A model generated the notes under the pieces. That model searched no databases and had not been told where the DNA came from. It was given only the letters and a program-made list of their open reading frames with translations. 17,852 bases of DNA from the NCBI GenBank assembly GCA_946403615.1, contig CAMJAO010000014.1:1-17852 (forward strand), given 5' to 3'. Positions 1 through 8,570 of the stretch are shown piece by piece. This DNA comes from an uncultured Prevotellaceae bacterium. Lineage in GTDB: Bacteria > Bacteroidota > Bacteroidia > Bacteroidales > Bacteroidaceae. A program made the position numbers and the translations under genes. The number at the start of each line of letters is the position of its first letter. The first letter of the stretch is position 1.

Positions 1-419
1 TTGTCGCCAAGGATACTGCCTTTGGAGCGCTCCGACGACGGGTCGATGGCCAGCACGGCGAGTTTGCCGCCAGTACGGTCGAGCACATGACAGCCAAACT
101 CATCAATCGACGTGCTCTTTCCCGCTCCCGGCACACCACTGATACCTATGCGTACGGAGTTGCCGCTAAAGGGCAGACATTTCTCAATCACCTCCTGCGC
201 TTTCGCCTGATGTGTGGGGTTGACGCTTTCCACCAGCGTGACCGCCTGACTGAGAATGGTGACATCGCCCTTCGTGATGCCCTCGACCATCTCCGCCACG
301 GTCATCTCGCGGCGGCGGAAACGGTTTCGCTTCAGATAGGGGTTGATGATTGACGGTTGTTCCACCCCGCTATTGACAGTTAATCCTTTATATTCCTCAC
401 TATTTTCCGGGTGTTCCAT
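1..419 (-). CDS. meaB: Methylmalonyl-CoA mutase-associated GTPase MeaB (5' part, runs off window)
   Basis: Only the first ~139 codons are present; the gene continues past base 1. MeaB/ArgK-type P-loop GTPases load and protect the adenosylcobalamin cofactor of methylmalonyl-CoA mutase in the cytoplasm, in the succinate-propionate route used by many Bacteroidales. The translation shows a polar N-terminal tail (about 1-35), a helical segment typical of the family, then the Walker A motif GVPGAGKST at about residues 95-103. This is followed by AVLAIDPSSERSKGSILGD at about 121-139, the conserved family stretch after the P-loop. The ATG at 419-417 is chosen because no other in-frame start precedes the conserved region and the N-terminal length suits the family. 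It lies 69 bp downstream of the DUF1573 stop, on the same strand. The mutase genes are not in the window. Family assignment is secure; the exact partner is inferred. Confidence 0.93.
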   Translation of the reverse strand, partial: MEHPENSEEYKGLTVNSGVEQPSIINPYLKRNRFRRREMTVAEMVEGITKGDVTILSQAVTLVESVNPTHQAKAQEVIEKCLPFSGNSVRIGISGVPGAGKSTSIDEFGCHVLDRTGGKLAVLAIDPSSERSKGSILGD

Positions 420-488
420 TGTATGTGTTTCGATTTAAGGGTTTTTATGTTGAAGGTATCCTAATCATAAAGTTCTGTTCAATGTCTC

Positions 489-1553
489 CTACTCTTCCAC
501 ATCGATATAGATGACTACTTTGGGATTGGTGGGGTCATTTGTAATCATGAGGATTCTCGGTTGTGTTCTCACATTACGCAGCACATTGCGCTCGGCCGTG
601 ACCTTCAACTTCGTGCTCTCGCCGGGTCTGAGCCGTTGGGTGCCCAACTCCACTTTGAGTCCGGGTGTGAACATCTGTAACGAACGTATCTCGAGCGGTG
701 TCTGACCGGTATTCTCTATCTCCACAGAGCCTTTTTTCTTCTTTTTGCCGTCGAAGCGACCCAAATCGAGGTTATAGGTAGAAACCTGCACCTGAGGAGC
801 CCTTGCCAACTGATTCTCCGTGAGATGTGTGAAATCAGGCAGCAGAATCGACGATATAACCATTTCCTTTTCCGGGCTGATGCGGTCGCCAGGATACTGG
901 CCGAGATAGATGGTAGTCTGCGTCAGACCGAAGTCGCGCAGTTTGTCGGACTCGAGTGTGAGTCGTGCCACAGCCGACTGTCCCGGAGAAAGTGTAGAAG
1001 GAGATACCTCAGCCTTGAGATAATCAGGCAGGTGCATGAACACAGGGGTCACAGTCTCACTGGTCGAGTTGAGGATATGAATCTCATGAACTGGCCGTTC
1101 GCCACGGTTGACATCATCATACAGCAAATCCTGCGCATCGGTCTTCAGGCGGCCAACCACAAAATTGTATTCACCCACATAGCCTTTCAGTTCAGCCACG
1201 ACCACACCGCGCATGGTAAGCATGAGCGGTTCCTCATTGCCCGACGTGAACACATCGACATATTTCTCGAAGTGTCCGAGCATCTTGGCGTCGTATTGCG
1301 CCGTGATGACAAACGGTTTGCCTTTCGGTATGCTGCCGGTGGGATAATTGACCGTGGTGCATCCGCAACTGGTCTGCACGTCAGAGATATAGATGGCCTT
1401 GTCGCTCTCGTTGAGCAATTCAAACTGTGCAGTCACAGGACTTTGATAGACGACCTGTCCGCAGTCGATAACACTGGAGGTTGGGGTGATAGTCTGTGCT
1501 GACAGCGGCAGCAGCGCCGCCGCCGCCAGCATGTTTAGAATGATTTTTCTCAT
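489..1553 (-). CDS. DUF1573 domain protein, exported, coupled to the macroglobulin gene
   Basis: A 354-residue protein with a signal peptide (about 1-20, hydrophobic core AAAALLPLSA, likely cut after SAQ). A DUF1573 domain follows at about 25-120: an Ig-like beta fold with VIDCGQVVY, the SCGCTT motif (Cys63, Cys65) and the usual pattern of pronounced G-x-F-x-K strands. A second, degenerate Ig-like/DUF1573 module lies at about 255-354 (LDLGRFDGKKKKKGSVEIENTG onward), with a linker domain between. The molecular function of DUF1573 is unknown; the fold suggests a periplasmic or surface scaffold. The ATG at 1553 overlaps the TGA of the upstream gene as ATGA, so translational coupling is likely. 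The frame stays open to 1787, but that extension overlaps the upstream gene and lacks a signal sequence at its own start, so I reject it. There is no lipobox Cys, so the protein is probably soluble in the periplasm or exported. Confidence 0.88.
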   Translation of the reverse strand: MRKIILNMLAAAALLPLSAQTITPTSSVIDCGQVVYQSPVTAQFELLNESDKAIYISDVQTSCGCTTVNYPTGSIPKGKPFVITAQYDAKMLGHFEKYVDVFTSGNEEPLMLTMRGVVVAELKGYVGEYNFVVGRLKTDAQDLLYDDVNRGERPVHEIHILNSTSETVTPVFMHLPDYLKAEVSPSTLSPGQSAVARLTLESDKLRDFGLTQTTIYLGQYPGDRISPEKEMVISSILLPDFTHLTENQLARAPQVQVSTYNLDLGRFDGKKKKKGSVEIENTGQTPLEIRSLQMFTPGLKVELGTQRLRPGESTKLKVTAERNVLRNVRTQPRILMITNDPTNPKVVIYIDVEE

Positions 1554-4500
1554 TTGATGACTTGAATAGTTTCCGCGTGAGCTCTGGCGCTGTATTCCGG
1601 TGCATAAGCGCACTGCACAGTGCATGAACCGGTAGTGTAAGTGCCTTCGCGGTCGATATAATACTCTGTCTCGACCACATGTGTGCCTTTGGCCATTTGG
1701 TCGAAATAGTAATTGGTGACTTGATCTTTGGGCGAGCAGTAATAGCCGTAATGGTAACCGCTGAGTTGTGAGACAGGTTCCAGACATGCCGCGCGCTTGT
1801 CGATGACCTGCACGAAGTCGAAGTCCTGGGTCGCCTCGATGGTAAGACGTATCTTAATGCGGTCGCCCACCTTCAACGGACCATTGGCGATAATCTCACG
1901 CTTGACGGACAAGCCTGTGGAGGCATCGGAAATCTCCGTGGTCTTCTGTGTGAACTGGGCATAGACAGCACCCCATGATGTGCCAGTCGACGGTTTGTTG
2001 ACCGTAATCTTGGCGGGTATCTCACTATCAGTCAAACGATGTTTCTCGCTGCCCAATCCGGCATTTCTCGCCTCGACTATCAATTGACGTCCGTCGGCCA
2101 TGATGGTTGCGGGTTCGCGGTCTTCGAGTAATTTGTTGTTGCCCTTCATGAAGACATACACAGCATTGACGCTGTTGATAGGCGTATCCCACGCCTGTGT
2201 ACGTTTCGCCATGAGCAGCCAGCGCTGCATCTCCTCAATGGTCTGTTCGTCGGAGGGTCGCAACAGTTGTATAGCCTCAACGGCAGCCACCTGTGTGGGA
2301 ATCTTATAGTCGAACCATGAATAATAGGCTTTCGGCGTGTCATAATAACGGCCCATTTCCTCTGTCATCACACTGTATTCCCAGATGCTCTCGAGATAAT
2401 CGCCAGCTTTCTTACCCTTGCCGTTCTTGGCTAAGATGACAGCCACAATTGACTTGCCGTAAATGGTCAGTTCGGTGGTGCGTTTTGCCAGAAGGTTGAC
2501 CATATACTGACGTGCCTGGGCCACATTGGCGGGCAACTCGCGTCCGTCGAGCGCAAAGGTGTAGAGTGTCTGCACAGCCCATTCCGACGGGCGAAGGTTT
2601 TTCGCTCCCTTCTTCTCCGCTTTCTTCATTTCGTTCATCTCCTCGACAAGTTCTTTTCCGAGATATTCGAAAGAACGTTCGAGCATATGGGTTGTCTCCT
2701 CACGAGTCTCGGTCATGCTGTTCAGTCTGACGAGCATCTCCGTCACCTCGGTTGTGATGTATCGGCTGCTGGACATGCCTTTCCACCAACTCCATGCGCC
2801 GTCGCCTTTTTGCAGAGACTTCAGTTTATCGATAGCGGCAGCCAGACGGTTGTTGATCTTCTCCTCGTTGAAGAAGTCGGCCAACTGGCGGCGCTGATTG
2901 GTTTCAAAGTCGCCATCCATGACCCAAGGAGTCTCATTGAGCACAATGTTCTTCAAATCTTGGTTCTTCTCCAGATTGCTGTTGAGCGAAGTCTGGTTGC
3001 CCTGTTCGAGGTTCCATGCCTCAACGGTCTCTTTGATTTTCGGCGACTGATTCATCAGATACTGTCCGATGGCATTGGCGTAGAACGCGGCAGCCTGCGA
3101 GATGGCATTCTCATTGTCGTCAACAGCGAGAGTGGGCAATGCCTGAATCATCATCCAAGCCGGGTTGTTGGTATATTCCACGGTGAGACTGCGGTCTGAC
3201 GTGCCTGCGGGGAACAACTGGTTGATGTCAATCTCCTTGACACCTGGTTTATGCTGCGTGATGACACGCGTGTTCAGCACCTGTTCACGGTCGGGCAATA
3301 CGGGCAGATAATGCTGTTCGCCGTCGCTGTATCCGTTGCCTTGTGCTGTCATGCGGCAGATGAGCAGGGCCTGCTCACCGTCGGGTTGATAATCGAAGGT
3401 CACTGTAGCGGTCTGTCCAGCCGCGACTGAATAGTCCTGACTCTTTGTGAACACGACGGCCTCGGTCTTAGGATCAAGCAGTTCCATCTTTGCGGTGCCG
3501 GTGAGGTCTTTGTCGGAAGTGTTGAAAATCTTCGTGGTAATCTGCGCCAGATCGCCTGCACGAACAAATCGGGGCATATTGGGCTGCACCATGACATCTT
3601 TCTTCGCGACCGACTCGCCGTTGAGGAATCCGTAATTCATTTGTTTATCATGGGCAAATCCCATAAACTGCCAAGTGGTGATACTTTCCGGCAGGGTGAA
3701 CTTGACGGCCACATCGCCATTGCCATTTGCGAGCAAGGTTGGATAAAAGAATGCCGTCTCATTGAGGTTCTCACGCAATTGAACGGCGTCGCCCTTGGCG
3801 GTTGCCGATTCATCATTCTCTGGTGCGAGTCCTTCGACGCTCTCTTTCGCCCTCGTCATCCTACGACCTACAAAATTATCTTCCATGGCAGCTTCTTCAA
3901 CCATGGCCATTTGAATCCCGTCGACAGATTTTCTATAACGGATGATTGGGCTTGAATAGAAGTTAAACAAACTATCATCAATATGATAAAACATCATGTT
4001 TTTGACAACCAGTTGCTTATACGGCTCTACGCTAGAGCTTGACAAGGAGCCGAATGACATGCCCGCCCAGGAGTTCGAAGGCAATGACTGATACAACTGT
4101 GGGTTGAACGACCATTGGTGCTTCACTATCTGGTCGAGCGACTGGTCATAAAGCACAGCCAGCATCTGCACTTTGGCTGGGGTGCCGTCGAGATTCGTCA
4201 CTCGCAGGGTCCACGTCTCCTGCTGACCTGGCTTCAGACGGTCGCGGAAGGTGGTCCACTCCAGTTTTAGTCGTTTGTCGGGCAGCGGGCGTTGTATGGA
4301 CTGTGAATGGTGGTAGAAGACGCCATCGCGCACCCAAGCGTAATTGAGTATAATGCCTGCGCCCCATTCCTCTTTGTATTTGAAGTCACGGTTCTGGTTC
4401 TCGTTGTTCAACTCAAACGAGCCGCTTTCCAAGAGGTTGCTGCCAGAAATGATGGTGTAAATGACATGCACATGGTCATCGCTCGAGCCCAATTGCTGAT

Positions 4501-7009
4501 GCACGGCGCTACCATCTCTCGGGAATGTGTTATCAGAGAGATAGTACCAGTCGTGCGTCTCGACACAGGGGCGCTTGTCACGCAGTGAGAACACCACGAA
4601 ATCGCGGTCGAGCGTGTCCTTGCCGCAAACAGCATGGAGATGATGCTTGCCCGATGTGAATTTAGGCAATGATACCAACTTGTTGGCCTCGGTCTTCATC
4701 ATCTTTCCATTGTCGAACTGATAACTGACAGTGCCATTGACAGGCACTCCTGCCGCATTGTTCAGTGCGAAAGTGATTTGTTTCTGACTGTCAACCTCAA
4801 ATTTGTCGGGGATGTCACAACCGAAAGCCGTCTCGCGTGTGCCAATGGGCAGCACAAGTTCTCCGCTGCGGGTCTCACCGGCCTGGTCGGTTACCTCAGC
4901 CACGGTAGTAATGTTATAGAATTGCGGGTATCGGCTGTTGATTTCCGATTCAGGAATTTGGATGGGTATCTCCACACGGAACGCGCCATCGGCATCAGTG
5001 ACAGCGGTGCCGGAGGCTATTTGTGTGCCATAATCAGAAGAGCCCCCATACCGGTACCACCACAACGACTGACGGCGAGTGATGGTATATTTTACATTGG
5101 CACCCTGCACCGGCACATCAGCATAAGTACGGGCATGCCCCATGACCACGACCGTGTCGCCAATGTGATACAATTGCTCCACCTTGGGAAATTCCACTTG
5201 GAACGTCGGACGCTTATATTCCTCCACACGGAAGCTGCAACTGCCGTGATTGGTTTGGATGGAGTAATGACCGTTGAGACCGTCATTCGGAAGGTTGAAA
5301 TCCACGGAAGCAGTGCCGAATTCATCCGTCGTCAAAGTCTCCACAGCTATTTCTTTCCAATTGGCGTCGTTTAAGGTAACTTTGATGGACTCGTTGGCAA
5401 AGGCTTCTGTTTCCAATCCTTTTTTATTCTTCATCGCCACCACCGCCACATGAACGGTCTGCCCAGGGCGATAGATGCTCCGGTCAGTATAGATGTGGTA
5501 GATAAAGTTCGTGTTCTGATTGCCCGGATAATAACTGTAATTGCCATTGGCGCCTATGGTGGGCAACGCTTTGTCTTGAGAGGTGTAAGCGAATATTTCA
5601 AAGTCATTGTTTACATAATTGGCAAGGTATTCACCCTTAGCATCACACTTTGCCTCGGTGACCGTCTTATTACTTGACCATCGGCTTGGGAGGAACTTCA
5701 GATTCGCATTGGGAACGGGTTGACCGGTAGTGGCGTTCACGACAACAATACGCATTTTACCTTCAGGCAACTCCTGCTGCAAGATATACAGGTCGGTGAC
5801 ATGATACATGAAACGCATCGGCTCGACTTTACTGTTGTCGGTAGTGAACTCCACGAGATAGACACCGACAGGAAGCGGTTCGATGGTCATCGTGTCCTTC
5901 TCCACGATTTGATAGTCGTGCAGTCCGGCATAATCGTGCTTCACCATCCGCTCCGAGCCGGCTATCTTCGCTTTTTTCAACAGGGCGTATGTCTCTTTGT
6001 TATAGACTTCATATTCTTTCGACGCATCCAGATCCAATTTGGTCACAGTCATGGTCAGTTGTCTGATATTGCGCAGTCCCTCTATCTCTATTTTGTGTGC
6101 AATGCCCGGCCGTGTCACATTCTTACCAAAAGAGACGTTAAACGTGGGTTGGGTCAGTTCTTTCAAATCATTGCGCAACTGGTTCATGCGTGGCCAGTCG
6201 CCCCATCTGTCGATGGCGGATCGAATGTAGTTGACGCGATCCTCGACGGTCACGTCCGATGCCCTCTCCATGAACTCATATCTGGAAACGACTATTTCGC
6301 CAGCCACATCTAGGTCACGGTATTCAATGAGGAGCGAGTCCAATTGTTGGACGTATTCCGACTTCCTAAACTCCCGGGATCCCCACCACCGGTGCTCGTT
6401 CGCCAACTGCAGGGCAGTGAGGCAGGCAGCGGAGCGCAGAGGTGTGTTGACGTAATAGTCGTGCAATATCTTGTATTCACCCAGTTCATAGCCGATGACA
6501 CTGAGCAGGTCGTTGTCAAACCACCGGCTGTCATATCCCTCTACGAGCAGCGGCACATATTCCGTTGCTTTCGTGGCAGCCAACAAAGCGGGATTCTGCA
6601 AGGCCAACTCCTTGTATTCCCGGCTAAGTTTATAGTTGTCGGGGCTGAGGTTGCTATAACGGTTGTAAATGCGACTCAACACGGTTTGATAAACAGCGGC
6701 GAGGACAGGGCTTTTCTGACGAATCTTCGCTTCCTTTGCCACCAAGCGGTCCACTGAAGGTTTCAGCGAATCGGGGGTGATGCTCGTCTCGGTGCTGATA
6801 TATAGCAATTCCGCTTTGAGCAGATGGCCGTATGCCTTCTCTTTCTCTGCTTTTTTGCGGATTATATCCAGTTCGGCCATGACCGAACGGGGTTTGTCCA
6901 GTTTTTGTTGCTTTTCTACTTGTTTCCAAAGTGCGCTATATGTCTGACTAAACAATTTCATAGGCATGAAAAACAATATAAGTAACAGGATTCCTACTAT
7001 ACGTTTCAT
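1550..7009 (-). CDS. Alpha-2-macroglobulin family protein, thioester-less
   Basis: A protein of about 1,819 residues of the bacterial macroglobulin (A2M/YfaS-like) family, thought to trap or shield against proteases in the periplasm or at the surface. The chosen start (7009) begins MKRIVGILLLILFFMPMKLF, a clear signal peptide ending FSQ; an in-frame ATG at 7033 would put charged residues in front and leave almost no leader. Domains in order: helical, TPR-like region (about 25-285); MG-type beta domains (about 290-900) including YTDRSIYRPGQTV near 503, the MG2/A2M_N signature; a charged low-complexity linker (about 1020-1065); the A2M core FTLPESITTWQFMGFA near 1105; an alpha/alpha thioester-domain-like region (about 1280-1640); and a C-terminal beta domain. 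The CGEQ thioester motif is absent: that position reads NPAWMMIQALPTLAVDDN. There is no lipobox Cys. Many bacterial homologues pair with PBP1C; here the partner by overlap is a DUF1573 protein. Confidence 0.93.
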   Translation of the reverse strand: MKRIVGILLLILFFMPMKLFSQTYSALWKQVEKQQKLDKPRSVMAELDIIRKKAEKEKAYGHLLKAELLYISTETSITPDSLKPSVDRLVAKEAKIRQKSPVLAAVYQTVLSRIYNRYSNLSPDNYKLSREYKELALQNPALLAATKATEYVPLLVEGYDSRWFDNDLLSVIGYELGEYKILHDYYVNTPLRSAACLTALQLANEHRWWGSREFRKSEYVQQLDSLLIEYRDLDVAGEIVVSRYEFMERASDVTVEDRVNYIRSAIDRWGDWPRMNQLRNDLKELTQPTFNVSFGKNVTRPGIAHKIEIEGLRNIRQLTMTVTKLDLDASKEYEVYNKETYALLKKAKIAGSERMVKHDYAGLHDYQIVEKDTMTIEPLPVGVYLVEFTTDNSKVEPMRFMYHVTDLYILQQELPEGKMRIVVVNATTGQPVPNANLKFLPSRWSSNKTVTEAKCDAKGEYLANYVNNDFEIFAYTSQDKALPTIGANGNYSYYPGNQNTNFIYHIYTDRSIYRPGQTVHVAVVAMKNKKGLETEAFANESIKVTLNDANWKEIAVETLTTDEFGTASVDFNLPNDGLNGHYSIQTNHGSCSFRVEEYKRPTFQVEFPKVEQLYHIGDTVVVMGHARTYADVPVQGANVKYTITRRQSLWWYRYGGSSDYGTQIASGTAVTDADGAFRVEIPIQIPESEINSRYPQFYNITTVAEVTDQAGETRSGELVLPIGTRETAFGCDIPDKFEVDSQKQITFALNNAAGVPVNGTVSYQFDNGKMMKTEANKLVSLPKFTSGKHHLHAVCGKDTLDRDFVVFSLRDKRPCVETHDWYYLSDNTFPRDGSAVHQQLGSSDDHVHVIYTIISGSNLLESGSFELNNENQNRDFKYKEEWGAGIILNYAWVRDGVFYHHSQSIQRPLPDKRLKLEWTTFRDRLKPGQQETWTLRVTNLDGTPAKVQMLAVLYDQSLDQIVKHQWSFNPQLYQSLPSNSWAGMSFGSLSSSSVEPYKQLVVKNMMFYHIDDSLFNFYSSPIIRYRKSVDGIQMAMVEEAAMEDNFVGRRMTRAKESVEGLAPENDESATAKGDAVQLRENLNETAFFYPTLLANGNGDVAVKFTLPESITTWQFMGFAHDKQMNYGFLNGESVAKKDVMVQPNMPRFVRAGDLAQITTKIFNTSDKDLTGTAKMELLDPKTEAVVFTKSQDYSVAAGQTATVTFDYQPDGEQALLICRMTAQGNGYSDGEQHYLPVLPDREQVLNTRVITQHKPGVKEIDINQLFPAGTSDRSLTVEYTNNPAWMMIQALPTLAVDDNENAISQAAAFYANAIGQYLMNQSPKIKETVEAWNLEQGNQTSLNSNLEKNQDLKNIVLNETPWVMDGDFETNQRRQLADFFNEEKINNRLAAAIDKLKSLQKGDGAWSWWKGMSSSRYITTEVTEMLVRLNSMTETREETTHMLERSFEYLGKELVEEMNEMKKAEKKGAKNLRPSEWAVQTLYTFALDGRELPANVAQARQYMVNLLAKRTTELTIYGKSIVAVILAKNGKGKKAGDYLESIWEYSVMTEEMGRYYDTPKAYYSWFDYKIPTQVAAVEAIQLLRPSDEQTIEEMQRWLLMAKRTQAWDTPINSVNAVYVFMKGNNKLLEDREPATIMADGRQLIVEARNAGLGSEKHRLTDSEIPAKITVNKPSTGTSWGAVYAQFTQKTTEISDASTGLSVKREIIANGPLKVGDRIKIRLTIEATQDFDFVQVIDKRAACLEPVSQLSGYHYGYYCSPKDQVTNYYFDQMAKGTHVVETEYYIDREGTYTTGSCTVQCAYAPEYSARAHAETIQVIK

Positions 7010-7053
7010 AAGCGAATGTTTTCTAATGAACAAAAGAGATACCTATATGTTTG

Positions 7054-7061
7054 CAAAGATA
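7054..7061 (-). promoter_or_regulatory. Possible -7 element for the macroglobulin gene
   Basis: On the minus strand these bases read TATCTTTG, a full match to the Bacteroidetes -7 consensus TAnnTTTG. No TTTG is seen at the expected -33 distance. Transcription from here would leave about 38 nt before the ATG at 7009 but only about 14 nt before the alternative ATG at 7033, which supports the downstream start. Confidence 0.4.
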
Positions 7062-7088
7062 ATGCTTTTTTGCCTAATCAGACGATTT

Positions 7089-8345
7089 TCACTTACTAAA
7101 AAAAACTAAAACCGACTGGACTATACCTCTCATAAGCAAAAAAAGAATAAATGCAAGCCATAGCGCATGATTGCCCCATACGGAGCGTAGCAAAAGATAG
7201 ACGATGAAGAAGACGGCTGCGGCAATGGCAGAGGAGATAAGCATACCACGCGTGTAGGTGGTGCCGATGAAAATGCCGTCCCAAATAAAGGCCGCCATAC
7301 CCGCCAACGGCACGGCCACCGCCCAAAGGAAATAATCCGTGGCGGCGTTGACAACCGTTGTGTCGTCGGTTAGCAGAGTGAGGAACGAGGGTCCCCACAA
7401 AGCATAAACACATGTAAAAATCACGACAACCGCCAGACCCCATCCGAACAAATGGCGAATGGTTTTTCTCAGGGCCACACGATTGCCTGCTCCCAGATAT
7501 TTGCCGCTCAACGCCTCGCCCGCATAAGCAAAACCATCCATGATATAGGAGTAAAGCATAAACAACTGCATGAGCAGGGTGTTAGCGGCAAGGATGAGAG
7601 CCCCCTGACGGCTGCCCGCTGCGAGGAAATACAGATTGACAGCCACCAGACACAACGTACGAAGGAAGATATCGGTATTTACTCGGAAAAATCTTGACAT
7701 CTCTTTCCATCTCAACAAGCCCTCAGACGCAAAATAACGACGCAGGCGGCCATAATGCCACGCTATTAACGCCACAGCCATCAGCAATCCGGCATACTGC
7801 GCGATGAGCGTGCCTGCCGCCACGCCCTCGATGCGCCAACCCAATCCGAACACCAACATGAGCGAAACGAGAATATTGACCACATTCTGCGTGATGGATA
7901 TCAGCATGGGCAAACGTGTGTTTTGCATACCCACCAACCATCCTGACAGGCTGTAGAGCACCAACATGGCGGGAGCGCCCCACACACAGATGTTGAAATA
8001 GACAGACACAAGAGGGATGACCTCAGGGTCGGGATGTATTACAAGAAAAGCCAGGTGTTTGAGGGGAACTTGAAAAATGAAAATAAGGGCAGCGATGCAC
8101 AAGGCAACCACCGTAGAACGGGCCAGTTGACGGGTGGTCTGTGTCAGGTCGCGCCGTCCGAGCGCCTGCGAAGTCAAACCCGAGGTGCCCATGCGGAGAA
8201 AGCCGAAAATCCAATAGATGACATTGAAAATCATCGAGCCTACAGCAATGGCACTGATATAAGTAGCATCGCCAATATGTCCGACGATAGCCACATCTAT
8301 CAGTCCCAACAGCGGCACCGTGATATTCGTCACAATCATCGGCAA
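7089..8345 (-). CDS. MATE family efflux transporter (DinF-like); true start uncertain
   Basis: A polytopic inner-membrane exporter of the MOP/MATE family, expected to expel cationic or aromatic compounds using an ion gradient. From the TTG at 8345 it has 418 residues and about 12 hydrophobic helices. Family features include TNITVPLLGLIDVAIVGHIG in helix 1, IYWIFGFLRMGTSGLTSQALGR between helices 2 and 3, and a second-half repeat near ILAANTLLMQLF. The usual DinF N-terminus begins about 10 residues before the TTG. In this DNA the same frame does continue upstream as PILRLALPMIVTNI, which fits the family, so 8345 is probably too short. However, no in-frame ATG, GTG or TTG lies between 8345 and the stop at 8496-8498. 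The only near-cognates are CTG at 8378 and ATT codons at 8429 and 8477. Either a rare start is used, or the original start was lost near the 9-bp repeat at 8391-8426. Confidence 0.85.
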   Translation of the reverse strand: MPMIVTNITVPLLGLIDVAIVGHIGDATYISAIAVGSMIFNVIYWIFGFLRMGTSGLTSQALGRRDLTQTTRQLARSTVVALCIAALIFIFQVPLKHLAFLVIHPDPEVIPLVSVYFNICVWGAPAMLVLYSLSGWLVGMQNTRLPMLISITQNVVNILVSLMLVFGLGWRIEGVAAGTLIAQYAGLLMAVALIAWHYGRLRRYFASEGLLRWKEMSRFFRVNTDIFLRTLCLVAVNLYFLAAGSRQGALILAANTLLMQLFMLYSYIMDGFAYAGEALSGKYLGAGNRVALRKTIRHLFGWGLAVVVIFTCVYALWGPSFLTLLTDDTTVVNAATDYFLWAVAVPLAGMAAFIWDGIFIGTTYTRGMLISSAIAAAVFFIVYLLLRSVWGNHALWLAFILFLLMRGIVQSVLVFFSK

Positions 8346-8390
8346 CGCTAAGCGGAGGATGGGGATTTGGGAGGGCAGGTTCTTGTGGAA

Positions 8391-8426
8391 ATTAAAGAAG
8401 TTAAGGAAGTTAAAGAAGTTAAGGAC
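8391..8426. repeat. 9-bp tandem repeat (GTTAARGAA), four units
   Basis: Four consecutive 9-mers: ATTAAAGAA, GTTAAGGAA, GTTAAAGAA, GTTAAGGAC. The same unit recurs at 9791-9817. On the minus strand the array stays open in the MATE frame and would encode alternating NFF/NFL triplets directly upstream of the conserved N-terminus. Confidence 0.85.
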
Positions 8427-8531
8427 AATAGTATATTTCCGGAATCCATTGATGCCGAATGAACGGGAAGGTTGAATGAGGAAAAGCGAACGAACCTATT
8501 CACCACTCACTCATTCTTCATCGCGAAGCGA

Positions 8532-8566
8532 CAATTCCACATTCAACATTCCACATTCATCATTGA
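8532..8566. repeat. Degenerate 7-bp tandem repeat (ACATTCM)
   Basis: Consecutive 7-mers CAATTCC, ACATTCA, ACATTCC, ACATTCA, TCATTGA lie just past the alcohol dehydrogenase stop codon. They are flanked by a short hairpin TCGC-GAA-GCGA (8521-8531) and by CATTGA-AAAA-TCAATG (8561-8576), the latter spanning the stop codon. The remaining intergenic DNA (8427-8520) shows no gene. Confidence 0.7.
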
Positions 8567-8570
8567 AAAA

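Noticed and set aside
825..1502. Plus-strand open frame of 225 codons opposite the DUF1573 gene
   Set aside because: His/Arg-rich antisense shadow of a well-supported gene, with no recognisable domain.
1554..1787. N-terminal extension of the DUF1573 reading frame by 78 codons
   Set aside because: It lies entirely inside the macroglobulin gene, has shadow-like Arg-rich composition, and would bury a clear signal peptide. The ATGA start at 1553 is better.
5720..6313. Plus-strand open frame of 197 codons opposite the macroglobulin gene
   Set aside because: Antisense shadow; composition and lack of any motif argue against coding.
7010..7033. Eight extra codons at the start of the macroglobulin gene
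   Set aside because: They add MFIRKHSL before a complete signal peptide, and the putative -7 box leaves only about 14 nt of leader for that start.
8034..8351. Plus-strand open frame of 105 codons at the MATE 5' end
   Set aside because: Antisense to conserved transporter helices; no motif.
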